A stretch of DNA of 64,000 bases from HKCCE3408 sp039183205 (lineage in GTDB: Bacteria; Pseudomonadota; Alphaproteobacteria; Rhodobacterales; Rhodobacteraceae), in NCBI GenBank assembly GCA_039183205.1, contig JBCDBR010000006.1, forward strand, positions 62,001 through 126,000, written 5' to 3'. Below are positions 36,333 to 44,639 of this stretch, piece after piece. The stretch's first letter is position 1, and each line of letters begins with the position of its first letter. A program made the position numbers and the translations under genes. The notes under the pieces are model-generated. The model ran no database searches. It had not been told where the DNA came from and saw nothing but the letters and a program-made list of their open reading frames with translations.

Positions 36333-37325
36333 CTACCCTCCAACGCAAATTTCTGTGCCGATGGCACGGCGCAGATCGGTTATGCCGCTATCGGTGTGAC
36401 GGCTGGGATGCACGCGGTTGGTCAAAAGCGTCCAGGCGCGGCCGGCGGCAAAATCGATCCAAAGTCCTGTCCCGGTAAAGCCTGTATGCCCAATTGTCGC
36501 CTCTTCGCAGGTATCTCCGCCAGACCATCCGGCATAAGCGATTTCCCAGCCATGCCCGCGGGTGGGCGAAAGGCGCGCGCGCAACATACGGACATGTGAG
36601 GCGCCAGCAGCATCCTGGCGGAGCAGGCCGCTGGCGAAGTCCAGCACCGCATCCGCTGTACCGAACAGCCCCGCGTGACCTGCGCCTTGGAGCGCGAAAC
36701 AGTTCTCGTCATGCACTTCGCCACGCATGACCCGCCCGCGCCAGGTGCAATCTTCGGTGGCGGCACTTCGCTCCGAAGGCGGGTGAAAACTGAACCCTGG
36801 CCCGGGCTCCATATCGCGGATTGCGCGGCCTTCCAGCCGCTCCAATGCGATTCCCAGCAAAATGAAATTGATATCTGAATATACCGGCGGACCCTTGGTC
36901 CATGCGCGCTGCAACGCGAAGGCGCGAAGCTGCGCGGGATCGCGTCCATAGGTGTAGATCGGCTCAACGGCCGGGAACGGCGTTTGATGACCAAGGCATT
37001 GGCGAAAGGTAACCTGTCTCTCCCATGCGCCGTCATCGTATTGCCGAAGGTCGGGCAAGACTGAGACAAGCGGCGCATCTAGGTCCAATTGCCCTGCCGA
37101 GGCCAGGTTAAGAACACGCTCGGTCGTGAAAATGACCTTCGTCAGGGACGCCAGATCAAACCAGGTATCGACCTTCATGCTGATCCTATCCGGCAGCAAT
37201 TGCGCAAGACCCGTGGCGGCGATCCTCCGCCTGCCGCCGTCCTCGACCAAACCCAAAACGCCGCCCGGAATGCGCCCGTTTTCACAGTGGTCCTTAAGCA
37301 GTGCAAAGGCTTGATCGAATGCCAT
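36333..37325 (-). CDS. Serine beta-lactamase-like hydrolase (class C/EstB fold)
   Basis: About 330 residues from the ATG at 37325. It carries the S-x-x-K motif in DLASLTKVIF (nucleophile Ser), a YSD variant of the Y-x-N motif in PPVYSDINFILLG, and an H-T-G triad element in TIGHTGFTGTGLWID. There is no signal peptide, so unlike most penicillin-binding relatives it should be cytosolic. Between the peptide-ABC genes and anmK it could cleave imported muropeptides, for example as an amidase, esterase or peptidase, which is an inference from context. It is not predicted to be a resistance enzyme. Confidence 0.85.
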   Translation of the reverse strand: MAFDQAFALLKDHCENGRIPGGVLGLVEDGGRRRIAATGLAQLLPDRISMKVDTWFDLASLTKVIFTTERVLNLASAGQLDLDAPLVSVLPDLRQYDDGAWERQVTFRQCLGHQTPFPAVEPIYTYGRDPAQLRAFALQRAWTKGPPVYSDINFILLGIALERLEGRAIRDMEPGPGFSFHPPSERSAATEDCTWRGRVMRGEVHDENCFALQGAGHAGLFGTADAVLDFASGLLRQDAAGASHVRMLRARLSPTRGHGWEIAYAGWSGGDTCEEATIGHTGFTGTGLWIDFAAGRAWTLLTNRVHPSRHTDSGITDLRRAIGTEICVGG

Positions 37326-37336
37326 TCCGCGCCCCG

Positions 37337-39079
37337 CTAGGCCTCTTGCCGATACATGTGATGCTCGTTCAAACGAACCCACGGCGCCGGGTCAGGTTCC
37401 CAATCCAGCGGGCGGATTAGGGAAGGCACCGATCGTGTATCGACAGAAAAAGCATGCCTTCGTCGGTGAATACTCGGGACGGCGCTGATCAATTGCTTGG
37501 TGTAGCTGTGTTTTGGTGCGGCCAGCACCTCCGCCGTTTTGCCGATCTCGACAATGCTGCCGGCATAGATCACAGCGATGCGGTGCGCGATCCGCTCCAC
37601 AACGGCCATGTCATGGCTGACGAAGAGATAAGAGAGCGCAAATTCGTGCTGAAGGTCCATCAACAAATCGAGTACGCGGGCCTGAACCGAGACATCAAGC
37701 GCCGAGACAGCCTCATCCAAAACCAAAATCGACGGGTTGAGGACCAGGGCGCGCGCGATGCACAAACGTTGCCGTTGGCCGCCGGAAAATTCATGTGGAT
37801 AGCGCGCAAGCGCGTCATTGGGCAGCCCCACGCGGTCAATCAGCGCAGCCATCCGGTCCCGCGCTAACCTGTCGACCTTGTGGCCAATAGCAATCAGCGG
37901 CTCGGCCAAAAGCTGCCCAACGGTCAAGCGCGGGTTCAGCGACGCATTCGGGTTTTGAAACACCATCTGCACCGGCTTGGTCGTTTCGCCATCCACGGTG
38001 CGACCAGCCGAAATGCGCCCCCGTGTGGGTCGGACAAGCTCGAGAATAGCGCGGGCCGTCGTTGACTTGCCCGAACCACTTTCGCCGACAATGCCAAGCG
38101 TTTCGCCTTTGAATAGGTCAAACGACACGCCTTCAACGGCATGAACATTGCCCGAGCGGCGGCGCAGTGGCCCGGACTTGACCGGAAACCGCACGGTCAG
38201 GTCTTCGACGGTCAATGCCCGGGGCTTGACCGCCGCGGGCCCGGTCGCGTGGTCGGACCGCGCTGATTTTCCGTCTGAAAAATGCGGCACTGCCTCCAGC
38301 AAATGACGCGTGTAAGGGTGCTGCGGGCGGTCCAACACCAGATCGAGGTCGCCCTGCTCAACCACTTCCCCGTTCTGCATGACCATAATCCGGTCCGCAA
38401 ATCCGGCGACCAATCCGATATCGTGCGTAATGAAGATCAAGCCGGTACCGGTCTCTTGCTTCATTTGCGACAAAAGGCCCATGATCTGCGCTTGTATTGT
38501 CACATCCAGCGCTGTCGTCGGCTCGTCCGCGATCAGCAGCCGCGGGTTAGAGGCCAGGGCGATGGCAATCATGACGCGCTGTTGCATGCCGCCCGATAAT
38601 TGATGCGGCGCGTAGCTTAACCTGCGTTCCGCGTCGGGAATGCGGACCCGTTCCAGCGCCGCCCGCGCGGCCTCTTTTGCCGCGGCGCGGCCGAGACCAT
38701 GTTGCAGGCGAAAGATCTCTTCGATCTGAGCTCCAATGCTGAGCACCGGGTTGAGCGAGGTCATGGCCTCTTGAAAGATCATCCCGATCTGTCGGCCTCT
38801 GACGCGTTCCAAAACATGTTCATCGGCTTGCGCAAGATCGGTGACCGTCCCATCGGCATCCGCAAAATCGATGCGGCCCCCTAGGACCGATCCGCCGCCG
38901 AAATCGACCAACCGGTTTAGGGACATTGCGGTGACGGATTTCCCCGATCCACTTTCCCCGACAATGGCCAGGGTCTCACCCGGGGCCAGATCAAAACTCA
39001 CCCCATGCACCACGGTGTTTTCCTCAGGTCGCGCCCCAAATCCCACGCGCAGGTCGCGGACGGATAACAGCGCCGTCAT
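37337..39079 (-). CDS. Fused double ATPase of a peptide-type ABC importer (DppD-DppF/GsiA-like)
   Basis: A 580-residue protein with two complete ABC domains. The first has Walker A GESGSGKSV, signature LSGGMQQR and Walker B LLIADEPT. The second, from about residue 290, has GESGSGKST, FSGGQRQR and ILVLDEAVSALD. Each is followed by the oligopeptide-type C-terminal extension (HPYTRHLLEAVPHF, HSYTKQLISAVPSI), the hallmark of Dpp/Opp ATPases. In E. coli Dpp these are two proteins; fusion as in GsiA is common. It overlaps the DppC-like gene by 4 bases. Confidence 0.94.
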   Translation of the reverse strand: MTALLSVRDLRVGFGARPEENTVVHGVSFDLAPGETLAIVGESGSGKSVTAMSLNRLVDFGGGSVLGGRIDFADADGTVTDLAQADEHVLERVRGRQIGMIFQEAMTSLNPVLSIGAQIEEIFRLQHGLGRAAAKEAARAALERVRIPDAERRLSYAPHQLSGGMQQRVMIAIALASNPRLLIADEPTTALDVTIQAQIMGLLSQMKQETGTGLIFITHDIGLVAGFADRIMVMQNGEVVEQGDLDLVLDRPQHPYTRHLLEAVPHFSDGKSARSDHATGPAAVKPRALTVEDLTVRFPVKSGPLRRRSGNVHAVEGVSFDLFKGETLGIVGESGSGKSTTARAILELVRPTRGRISAGRTVDGETTKPVQMVFQNPNASLNPRLTVGQLLAEPLIAIGHKVDRLARDRMAALIDRVGLPNDALARYPHEFSGGQRQRLCIARALVLNPSILVLDEAVSALDVSVQARVLDLLMDLQHEFALSYLFVSHDMAVVERIAHRIAVIYAGSIVEIGKTAEVLAAPKHSYTKQLISAVPSIHRRRHAFSVDTRSVPSLIRPLDWEPDPAPWVRLNEHHMYRQEA

Positions 39080-39918
39080 GCCAGTGCCTTACGGGTTTTG
39101 GGATCGAGGATGTCGCGCAGTGCATCGCCGAGCAAATTGAAGCCCAACACGGCAAACATCAGTGCAATTGCCGGCACCAGCAGCAGCCACGGCGCCAATT
39201 CCATCAGATTGCGCGCATCGGCCAGCATCAGCCCAAGTGAGGCATGCGGTGGCTGGGTGCCGAGGCCAAGAAAGCTCAACCCCGCCTCTGTCACCAAGGC
39301 CCAGGCCAATGCCAACGTGATCTGCACGCTCAACGGAGCCACGATGTTCAGTGCCAAGTGCCGTGTGAGGATATAGCCCCGGCTGCTGCCGAAGGTGCGG
39401 GCCGCATCGACAAAGTCCCGCTGCTTCAGAGACAGCGCCGGGCCGCGGACGACGCGGGTGAAAATGGGCGTGTAAACGATCGCGATGGCGAGAATACTGG
39501 TCCACCCGCCAGGACCGACGACCGCGATGATCAATAGCGCCAGAAGGATCGCCGGAAACGCCAAAAACACATCCATGCAACGCATGACAATGCCGTCCCA
39601 CAGGCCGCCATACCAGGCGGCTGTGAGGCCCAAAACAGTGCCCGCCAAGGTTGCCGCACCGACCGACAGAAACGACACGGTGAAGGATTGCGACACACCA
39701 ATCATCAACCGGCTGAGGACATCACGACCAAAAAGATCGGTACCAAAAAGATGTACCCCACTTGGCCCTTGTAGGCGCGCAATGCGATCTTGTTCCAGCG
39801 GGTCATATGGCGTGAGCCCCAGCTCAGCCACGAGCGCCGCAATGACAAAAACAGTCACGATTGTGAGGCCAACGCGTCCCGAGGGATGGCGCGCAATATC
39901 CCAGAGCACGTTGATCAT
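39076..39918 (-). CDS. Peptide-type ABC permease, DppC-like
   Basis: A 280-residue inner-membrane protein. It has the DppC/OppC N-terminal helix, the HLFGTDLFGRDVLSRLMIG segment, and the permease loop RDFVDAARTFGSSRGYILTRH. Six membrane segments are expected. Its start and stop overlap with the neighbouring DppB-like and ATPase genes by 4 bases each, so expression is tightly coupled. It forms the channel with the DppB-like subunit. Confidence 0.93.
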   Translation of the reverse strand: MINVLWDIARHPSGRVGLTIVTVFVIAALVAELGLTPYDPLEQDRIARLQGPSGVHLFGTDLFGRDVLSRLMIGVSQSFTVSFLSVGAATLAGTVLGLTAAWYGGLWDGIVMRCMDVFLAFPAILLALLIIAVVGPGGWTSILAIAIVYTPIFTRVVRGPALSLKQRDFVDAARTFGSSRGYILTRHLALNIVAPLSVQITLALAWALVTEAGLSFLGLGTQPPHASLGLMLADARNLMELAPWLLLVPAIALMFAVLGFNLLGDALRDILDPKTRKALA

Positions 39919-40874
39919 TTCGCATCCAAACGGATACGCGGGTCGAGCGCGGCATAAGCCAGATCGACCAGCAGATTGATGACCATGAAATTAAAGGCGA
40001 TGAACAGAACAGACCCTTGCACCAACGCATAGTCGCGCTGTTGGATCGCATCCAGAACGACCCGTCCGAGACCGGGCAATGCAAAGATTTGCTCCACCAA
40101 CACGGCGCCCCCTAGCAGATATCCGAACTCGACACCGGACAGCGTCACAACCGGGATCAAGGCATTGGGAAACGCGTGGCGCCAGATTACGCGCCTGCGG
40201 GGCATGCCCTTGGACCGGGCCGTGCGCACGTAATCCTCGCTCAAGATATCGAGCATGGCAGACCGAGAAATGCGGATCACCGCGGCGGCAAAGGCCGTAC
40301 CGAGGGTGAAGGCAGGTAAGATCATCTGGCCCAAGTTACGCAGTGGATCCTCAGAAAATGGCACGAACGTCCCCATTTGCGGCAGCACGCCAAAGCCAAC
40401 GGACAAAACGAAGATCAACAGCAGGGCGACGACGAAACTGGGCGTCGATTGCCCAACCATCGCAACAACGCGCACCGAAAAATCCGCAACGCTGTCTTTG
40501 CGCGTTGCGGCGTAAATTCCCGAGGGTATTCCGATCGCCAGCGCGATAAGCATGGACAGGATCGCCAGTTCCAGCGTTAGCGGGAAGTGGCGTAAAATCA
40601 CGGTCAGGACAGGTTCGCCAAAAGTGGTGGAAATCCCCAGATCGCCCTGCAAAACCCCACTCAGCCACCGCCAGAATTGGACCAACCAGTTTTGGTCTAG
40701 GCCGAAATAAGCCGCCAGCGCGTCGCGTTGCGCTGGCGTCAGGAGGCCGGATTCTGTGCCGAGCATTGCAGTGATAGCATCGCCCGGCACAAGCCGAACA
40801 GCAACGAAAACGAAGACCGAAACCCCAAACATGACCAATGGGAACACAAGCAGTCGATTGAGGAGGTACCTCAT
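39915..40874 (-). CDS. Peptide-type ABC permease, DppB-like
   Basis: A 319-residue inner-membrane protein starting MRYLLNRLLVFPLVMFGVSV, the canonical DppB N-terminus, with LVPGDAITAMLG after TM1, the loop EDYVRTARSKGMPRRRVIWRH and the C-terminal QRDYALVQGSVLF. It pairs with the DppC-like protein. It lies 33 bases after the binding-protein stop in the murQ-led operon. Confidence 0.93.
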   Translation of the reverse strand: MRYLLNRLLVFPLVMFGVSVFVFVAVRLVPGDAITAMLGTESGLLTPAQRDALAAYFGLDQNWLVQFWRWLSGVLQGDLGISTTFGEPVLTVILRHFPLTLELAILSMLIALAIGIPSGIYAATRKDSVADFSVRVVAMVGQSTPSFVVALLLIFVLSVGFGVLPQMGTFVPFSEDPLRNLGQMILPAFTLGTAFAAAVIRISRSAMLDILSEDYVRTARSKGMPRRRVIWRHAFPNALIPVVTLSGVEFGYLLGGAVLVEQIFALPGLGRVVLDAIQQRDYALVQGSVLFIAFNFMVINLLVDLAYAALDPRIRLDAK

Positions 40875-40907
40875 TCAGCTCTGGCCATCGCATCGCGCCT
40901 TTTCGGG

Positions 40908-42431
40908 TTACTCTGAAAAGCTGACGGCACTGAGGCCAAAAAGCGAGCCTGTTGGCGTAGCCTCGAAGCCCTGGACGTTGTCCAGCGCCGCCGCGTAGGT
41001 GAACCCTGTATAGAGCCAAACCCATGGCGACATCTCTGCCAAGTGACGTTCAAACTCGGCAAATATCTCTCTGCGCAGTTCGGGGTCGGTTTCTTCACGA
41101 CCTTGGGCCATCAGGGTGTCGAGCGTGTCGTCGATGTAGTTGGAAACGCCTTGTAGGTTGCCCGCCCTGGTCCAGTAGCGATTATACATCGTAAAGGGGT
41201 CAGGACGCCCGCCGTTCAGCGCAACCGCCATATCGAAATCGGCAGCAAGCCAAGCGTCAATGTAGACGTTCAACTCTCTCATTTCGATTTCCAGTTCGAT
41301 ACCGACCTCGGCAAGCTGTGATTGGATCACCTGCGCCTCGGCAGCTGCGGTGGGGGGCTCTCCGGTTGCGGCCATGATGGTTGCCGAAAACCCGTCTGGG
41401 AAGCCCGCTTCGGCCAACAGCGCCCTGGCCCTGTCGAGATCGCGCTCATAGCAGAACAGCTCAGAGACGTCGGATCGGTAGGCGTCCATCGTCAATGGCC
41501 CCGTCACGGCGCCCTCTCCGAGCAATGCGGTGTCCAAGATGTCCTGGCGATCGACCGCGCAGCTGATGGCTTGGCGGACAGCCAGGTTGTCCATTGGCGC
41601 ACGCGATGGGTTAAGCTGTAACACGTGGTAGGCAAGCACTGGCTCCCGGATGAGCTGTACGCCGGGTGTATCCGGGATCAACGTGGCCACGAATGGGTCA
41701 TTGATCAGCGCAAAGTCGATTTGGTCTGCGCGAAGCGCCGCCAAAATCGCCGTTTCATCGGGTAAGACACTGATGTCCAACCCATCAATTGGCAGCTCGC
41801 CTCCGGCCCAATTTGCGTTGGCAGTCAGGCTTGCGCTCGCGTTCGGGGTCCAATCGCCAAAGACGAACGGACCGGAGCCTACAACTTCGGTCCCGATGGT
41901 GCCTGCCTCAATCGCTGAGGCCGGAACGATGGCCGAATTAATCGACGCCATCGCGGTCAAGATCGGCACATTTGGTTCGCTGAGGTTAAAGATGGCCGTC
42001 AACGCATCTGGGGTTTCGATCGAAGAGATAGACGTAAAGTTGGCGCGCGACGCCGCACCCGTTTCTTCGTCCAAAACACGCTCGAAGGATGCTTTGACAT
42101 CTGCGGATGTCACGGCACTTCCGTCGTGAAACCTTGCGTCTGGATCGATATTGACCGTCAACATCGTGGCCGTATCGTTAAACACCCAAGACGCCGCGAT
42201 TGCCGGCACGATTTCTGCATCGGTGTCCAGGCGCACAAGCGGCTCGTAGAGCAATTCCAGAAGTCTGATCGACGAAAACGCTGTCTGCGTATGTGGGTCT
42301 AGGCCTGTGGCATCCTGAGACCATGCAACCCTTAGTGTTTCGGCGGGGGCCGGCGCGACCAGCGCCGTCGTTCCAAGCGCTAGCGCCAATCCCAGCGCAG
42401 CAAACGGTTTGGTTGCAGTCCTTATTTCCAT
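40908..42431 (-). CDS. Family 5 substrate-binding protein of the peptide-type ABC importer
   Basis: A 507-residue periplasmic protein with a signal peptide of about 30 residues ending PAPAE and no lipobox. It shows the SBP_5 pattern: GLDPHTQTAFSSIRLLELLYEPLV, FHDGSAVTSADVKASFERVL, and VRQAISCAVDRQDILDTALLGEGA. Relatives bind oligopeptides, and some (MppA) bind murein tripeptide. The location between murQ and anmK suggests that peptidoglycan fragments are the cargo. A GGGAGAAG site precedes ATG 42431. Confidence 0.92.
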   Translation of the reverse strand: MEIRTATKPFAALGLALALGTTALVAPAPAETLRVAWSQDATGLDPHTQTAFSSIRLLELLYEPLVRLDTDAEIVPAIAASWVFNDTATMLTVNIDPDARFHDGSAVTSADVKASFERVLDEETGAASRANFTSISSIETPDALTAIFNLSEPNVPILTAMASINSAIVPASAIEAGTIGTEVVGSGPFVFGDWTPNASASLTANANWAGGELPIDGLDISVLPDETAILAALRADQIDFALINDPFVATLIPDTPGVQLIREPVLAYHVLQLNPSRAPMDNLAVRQAISCAVDRQDILDTALLGEGAVTGPLTMDAYRSDVSELFCYERDLDRARALLAEAGFPDGFSATIMAATGEPPTAAAEAQVIQSQLAEVGIELEIEMRELNVYIDAWLAADFDMAVALNGGRPDPFTMYNRYWTRAGNLQGVSNYIDDTLDTLMAQGREETDPELRREIFAEFERHLAEMSPWVWLYTGFTYAAALDNVQGFEATPTGSLFGLSAVSFSE

Positions 42432-42481
42432 TGTTCTTCTCCCAGTTGAGAACGAGTTTTGGCTCCAGCCCGATCAGCCGT

Positions 42482-43420
42482 TCAAAGTTGCGCGGATTGT
42501 CTCCGCGACGTTTCAATTGCCTTGCGCAAAATGCCACCTGAGGCATCGAGGCAGGTTTGTGCGTCGTTACGATTGAGCCCGGTGAAGTTCATCAAGATCG
42601 CGCGTTTGACGTCATTGCCGCTTTCGGCCAGCAAGTTTTCCGCATCGTCCGGCTCCAGCCCTGTAATTTCGCATAAGATCGCCACCGCCCGAGTTTTCAG
42701 CTTGTGGTTGGAGATCGACAGATCGACCATCAGGTTTTCGTAGGATTTGCCAATTCGGATCATCGCACTCGTGCTCAACGTGTTGAGGACCAGTTTTTGC
42801 GCCGTACCCGACTTGAGCCGTGTCGACCCCGTCAACACCTCTGGCCCAACAACAGGCGCTATATCGACATCGGCAAATTTCGAAAGCTCCGAATGCGGGT
42901 TGCAAGACAGTGACACAGTTCTCGCACCGATTTGTTTGGCGTATTCCAAGGCCCCCACGACGTAGGGCGTACGACCGCTCACCGCGATCCCGACGACAAT
43001 GTCTGCGCGGGCCAGGTTTGCGGCCTCAAGATCGCGGGCGCCTTGATCGCGGCTGTCTTCTGCGCCTTCGACAGCATTGCGCAACGCCTGTTCGCCACCT
43101 GCGATGACCCCCAGAACCATGCTCTGCGGAACGGAAAATGTCGGCGGACATTCCGAGGCATCCAGAACGCCGAGCCGCCCGCTGGTTCCCGCCCCGATAT
43201 AGATCAGCCGCCCGCCGGCTCGAAATGCCTGCTCGATCAGATCGACGGCCTTTGCAACTTGCGGCAATTCTCGTTCAACAGCCAAGGCCACCAGCTTGTC
43301 TTCGGAATTTATCCGCGTGACCAGCTCACGTGTCGATAACCGGTCGATGTCGATGGTGCGCGGATTGCGCGTTTCTGACACTAGGTTGGTCAGATCCGTG
43401 ACAGATAATTCGGCAGTCAT
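42482..43420 (-). CDS. murQ: N-acetylmuramic acid 6-phosphate etherase
   Basis: A 312-residue SIS-domain lyase from the ATG at 43420, with GGAGG eight bases upstream. Signature segments are TRNPRTIDIDRLSTRELV (start), YIGAGTSGRLGVLDASECPPTF, VVGIAVSGRTPYVVGAL and LSTSAMIRIGKSYENLMVDL. It removes D-lactate from MurNAc-6P, giving GlcNAc-6P for NagA. It is the first gene of the nine-gene operon, divergent from a MurR/RpiR-type regulator. Confidence 0.96.
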   Translation of the reverse strand: MTAELSVTDLTNLVSETRNPRTIDIDRLSTRELVTRINSEDKLVALAVERELPQVAKAVDLIEQAFRAGGRLIYIGAGTSGRLGVLDASECPPTFSVPQSMVLGVIAGGEQALRNAVEGAEDSRDQGARDLEAANLARADIVVGIAVSGRTPYVVGALEYAKQIGARTVSLSCNPHSELSKFADVDIAPVVGPEVLTGSTRLKSGTAQKLVLNTLSTSAMIRIGKSYENLMVDLSISNHKLKTRAVAILCEITGLEPDDAENLLAESGNDVKRAILMNFTGLNRNDAQTCLDASGGILRKAIETSRRQSAQL

Positions 43421-43454
43421 TCCCGAAACCTCCGCGAGCAGCACGCCCATGAGT

Positions 43455-43500
43455 GAATAAAATATCCTCTATGTCAATTTACTTTTGTGGTATAATATTC
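43455..43500. promoter_or_regulatory. Inverted repeat in the murQ/regulator promoter region
   Basis: GAATAAAATATCC (43455-43467) faces GGTATAATATTC (43489-43500); the arms match at about 9 of 12 positions with a 21-base centre. The repeat covers an AT-rich stretch with a TATAAT hexamer at 43491-43496 (plus strand) and TTGACA read on the minus strand (43477-43472), ahead of murQ. It is a candidate operator for the RpiR-type regulator. The remaining gap to the regulator start (43501-43690) shows nothing else clear. Confidence 0.4.
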
Positions 43501-43690
43501 ATGCGGACGATGCTGCGGCAAACTTCCTGGGTGACAGACACTTTGGTATTGATGCTTTATTTATATTTATCAGCGTGTTGCCAAAAAAGTGCTGATGAAG
43601 CCTAAACCGTCCACCACAGATTTTTTATTCGCAAGCAACGTCAGTGGTGTAATAGTCCATCCGAAACCGCGCCAATCCGGAACGTAACTT

Positions 43691-44539
43691 GTGTCAATCA
43701 TTGCCGTCCTGAATGCTCAACTGGAATCGCTGACAAACGGAGAGCGCCAGATCGCCAGCTTCGTGCTTTCCGATCCGCAACGCGCGATCCGGCTGTCGTC
43801 GAGCGATCTTGCGGAACAGACCGGGCGAAGTCAGTCCGGCGTTGTCAAATTCTGCCAAAAGCTCGGGTTTCGAGGGTACCAGGACTTCAAGCTGGCCGTC
43901 AGCCAAGCCACGGCCCAAGGGTGGAGCCTGCCGCCCGGAATTGTGCACGGATCAATCGAGGCATCCGACGGGTTTGCATCGACCGTTCAGAAGCTGCTTG
44001 GCTCCAAGCTACATGCAATGCACGAGACCATGTCACTCAATGGAGAACAGACAATCGAACGTGCGCTTGACGCCATCCTACATGCGGCCAGAATTCAACT
44101 TGTCGGTGTCGGAGCATCCTCGCTGGTTGCGCGCGACTTTGCGTATAAACTGCAAAAGTTGAATTCCACTGTGCTCTATGAAGCCGACAGCCACATCCAG
44201 ATTGCAAACGCCGCGACCCTCGCTGCCCAAGACACCGTTATCGCCCTGTCCTATTCCGGAACAAGCTTGGAAACCATTCGCATCGCGGAACGGGCAAAAG
44301 CGGCAGGCGCGCGCCTTATTTCGATCTCACGGATGCAACCCAACCGGCTGGCATCCATCGCTGACATCAAGCTCTACGTTACAAGCGACGAAGAAAAGGC
44401 CCGGTCTTCTGCGATCACCTCGCGCGATGCGCAACTGATGCTTCTCGATCTGCTCTTTATCCTGCTCGTTCAAAGAAAGCCCGAGGCTGGCGACCAAATC
44501 TTGGCAGCTCAACATGCCGCAGCGGAACTGAAAGCCTAA
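43691..44539 (+). CDS. MurR/RpiR-family regulator of the peptidoglycan-recycling operon
   Basis: A 282-residue regulator with RpiR HTH (LAEQTGRSQSGVVKFCQKLG, residues 39-58) and a SIS domain (VGVGASSLVARDFAYKL, ALSYSGTSLETIRIAERAKA) shaped for sugar phosphates. E. coli MurR represses murQP and is released by MurNAc-6P; the same effector is likely here because the divergent operon begins with murQ. Translation probably starts at the GTG at 43691. It is distinct from the RpiR protein of the betaine cluster. Confidence 0.9.
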   Translation: MSIIAVLNAQLESLTNGERQIASFVLSDPQRAIRLSSSDLAEQTGRSQSGVVKFCQKLGFRGYQDFKLAVSQATAQGWSLPPGIVHGSIEASDGFASTVQKLLGSKLHAMHETMSLNGEQTIERALDAILHAARIQLVGVGASSLVARDFAYKLQKLNSTVLYEADSHIQIANAATLAAQDTVIALSYSGTSLETIRIAERAKAAGARLISISRMQPNRLASIADIKLYVTSDEEKARSSAITSRDAQLMLLDLLFILLVQRKPEAGDQILAAQHAAAELKA

Positions 44540-44587
44540 AGTGGCGGCGCTTTGCCTCGGACGGCACGCAGAGGTTGTGGCGCTAGA

Positions 44588-44602
44588 CACGACAGCGTCG
44601 TG
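44588..44602. other. Small hairpin between convergent genes
   Basis: CACGAC-AGC-GTCGTG is a perfect 6-bp stem with a three-base loop, in the 100-base gap between the convergent regulator and aldehyde dehydrogenase genes. There is no T-run on either side, so terminator function is only possible. Confidence 0.3.
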
Positions 44603-44639
44603 ACAGTCTTGACCGACAAGCCTTGAATTCCTGATCTGT

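Noticed and set aside
36333..37325. Antibiotic-resistance beta-lactamase
   Set aside because: Fold motifs are of the class C/EstB esterase type, there is no export signal, and the context is peptidoglycan recycling.
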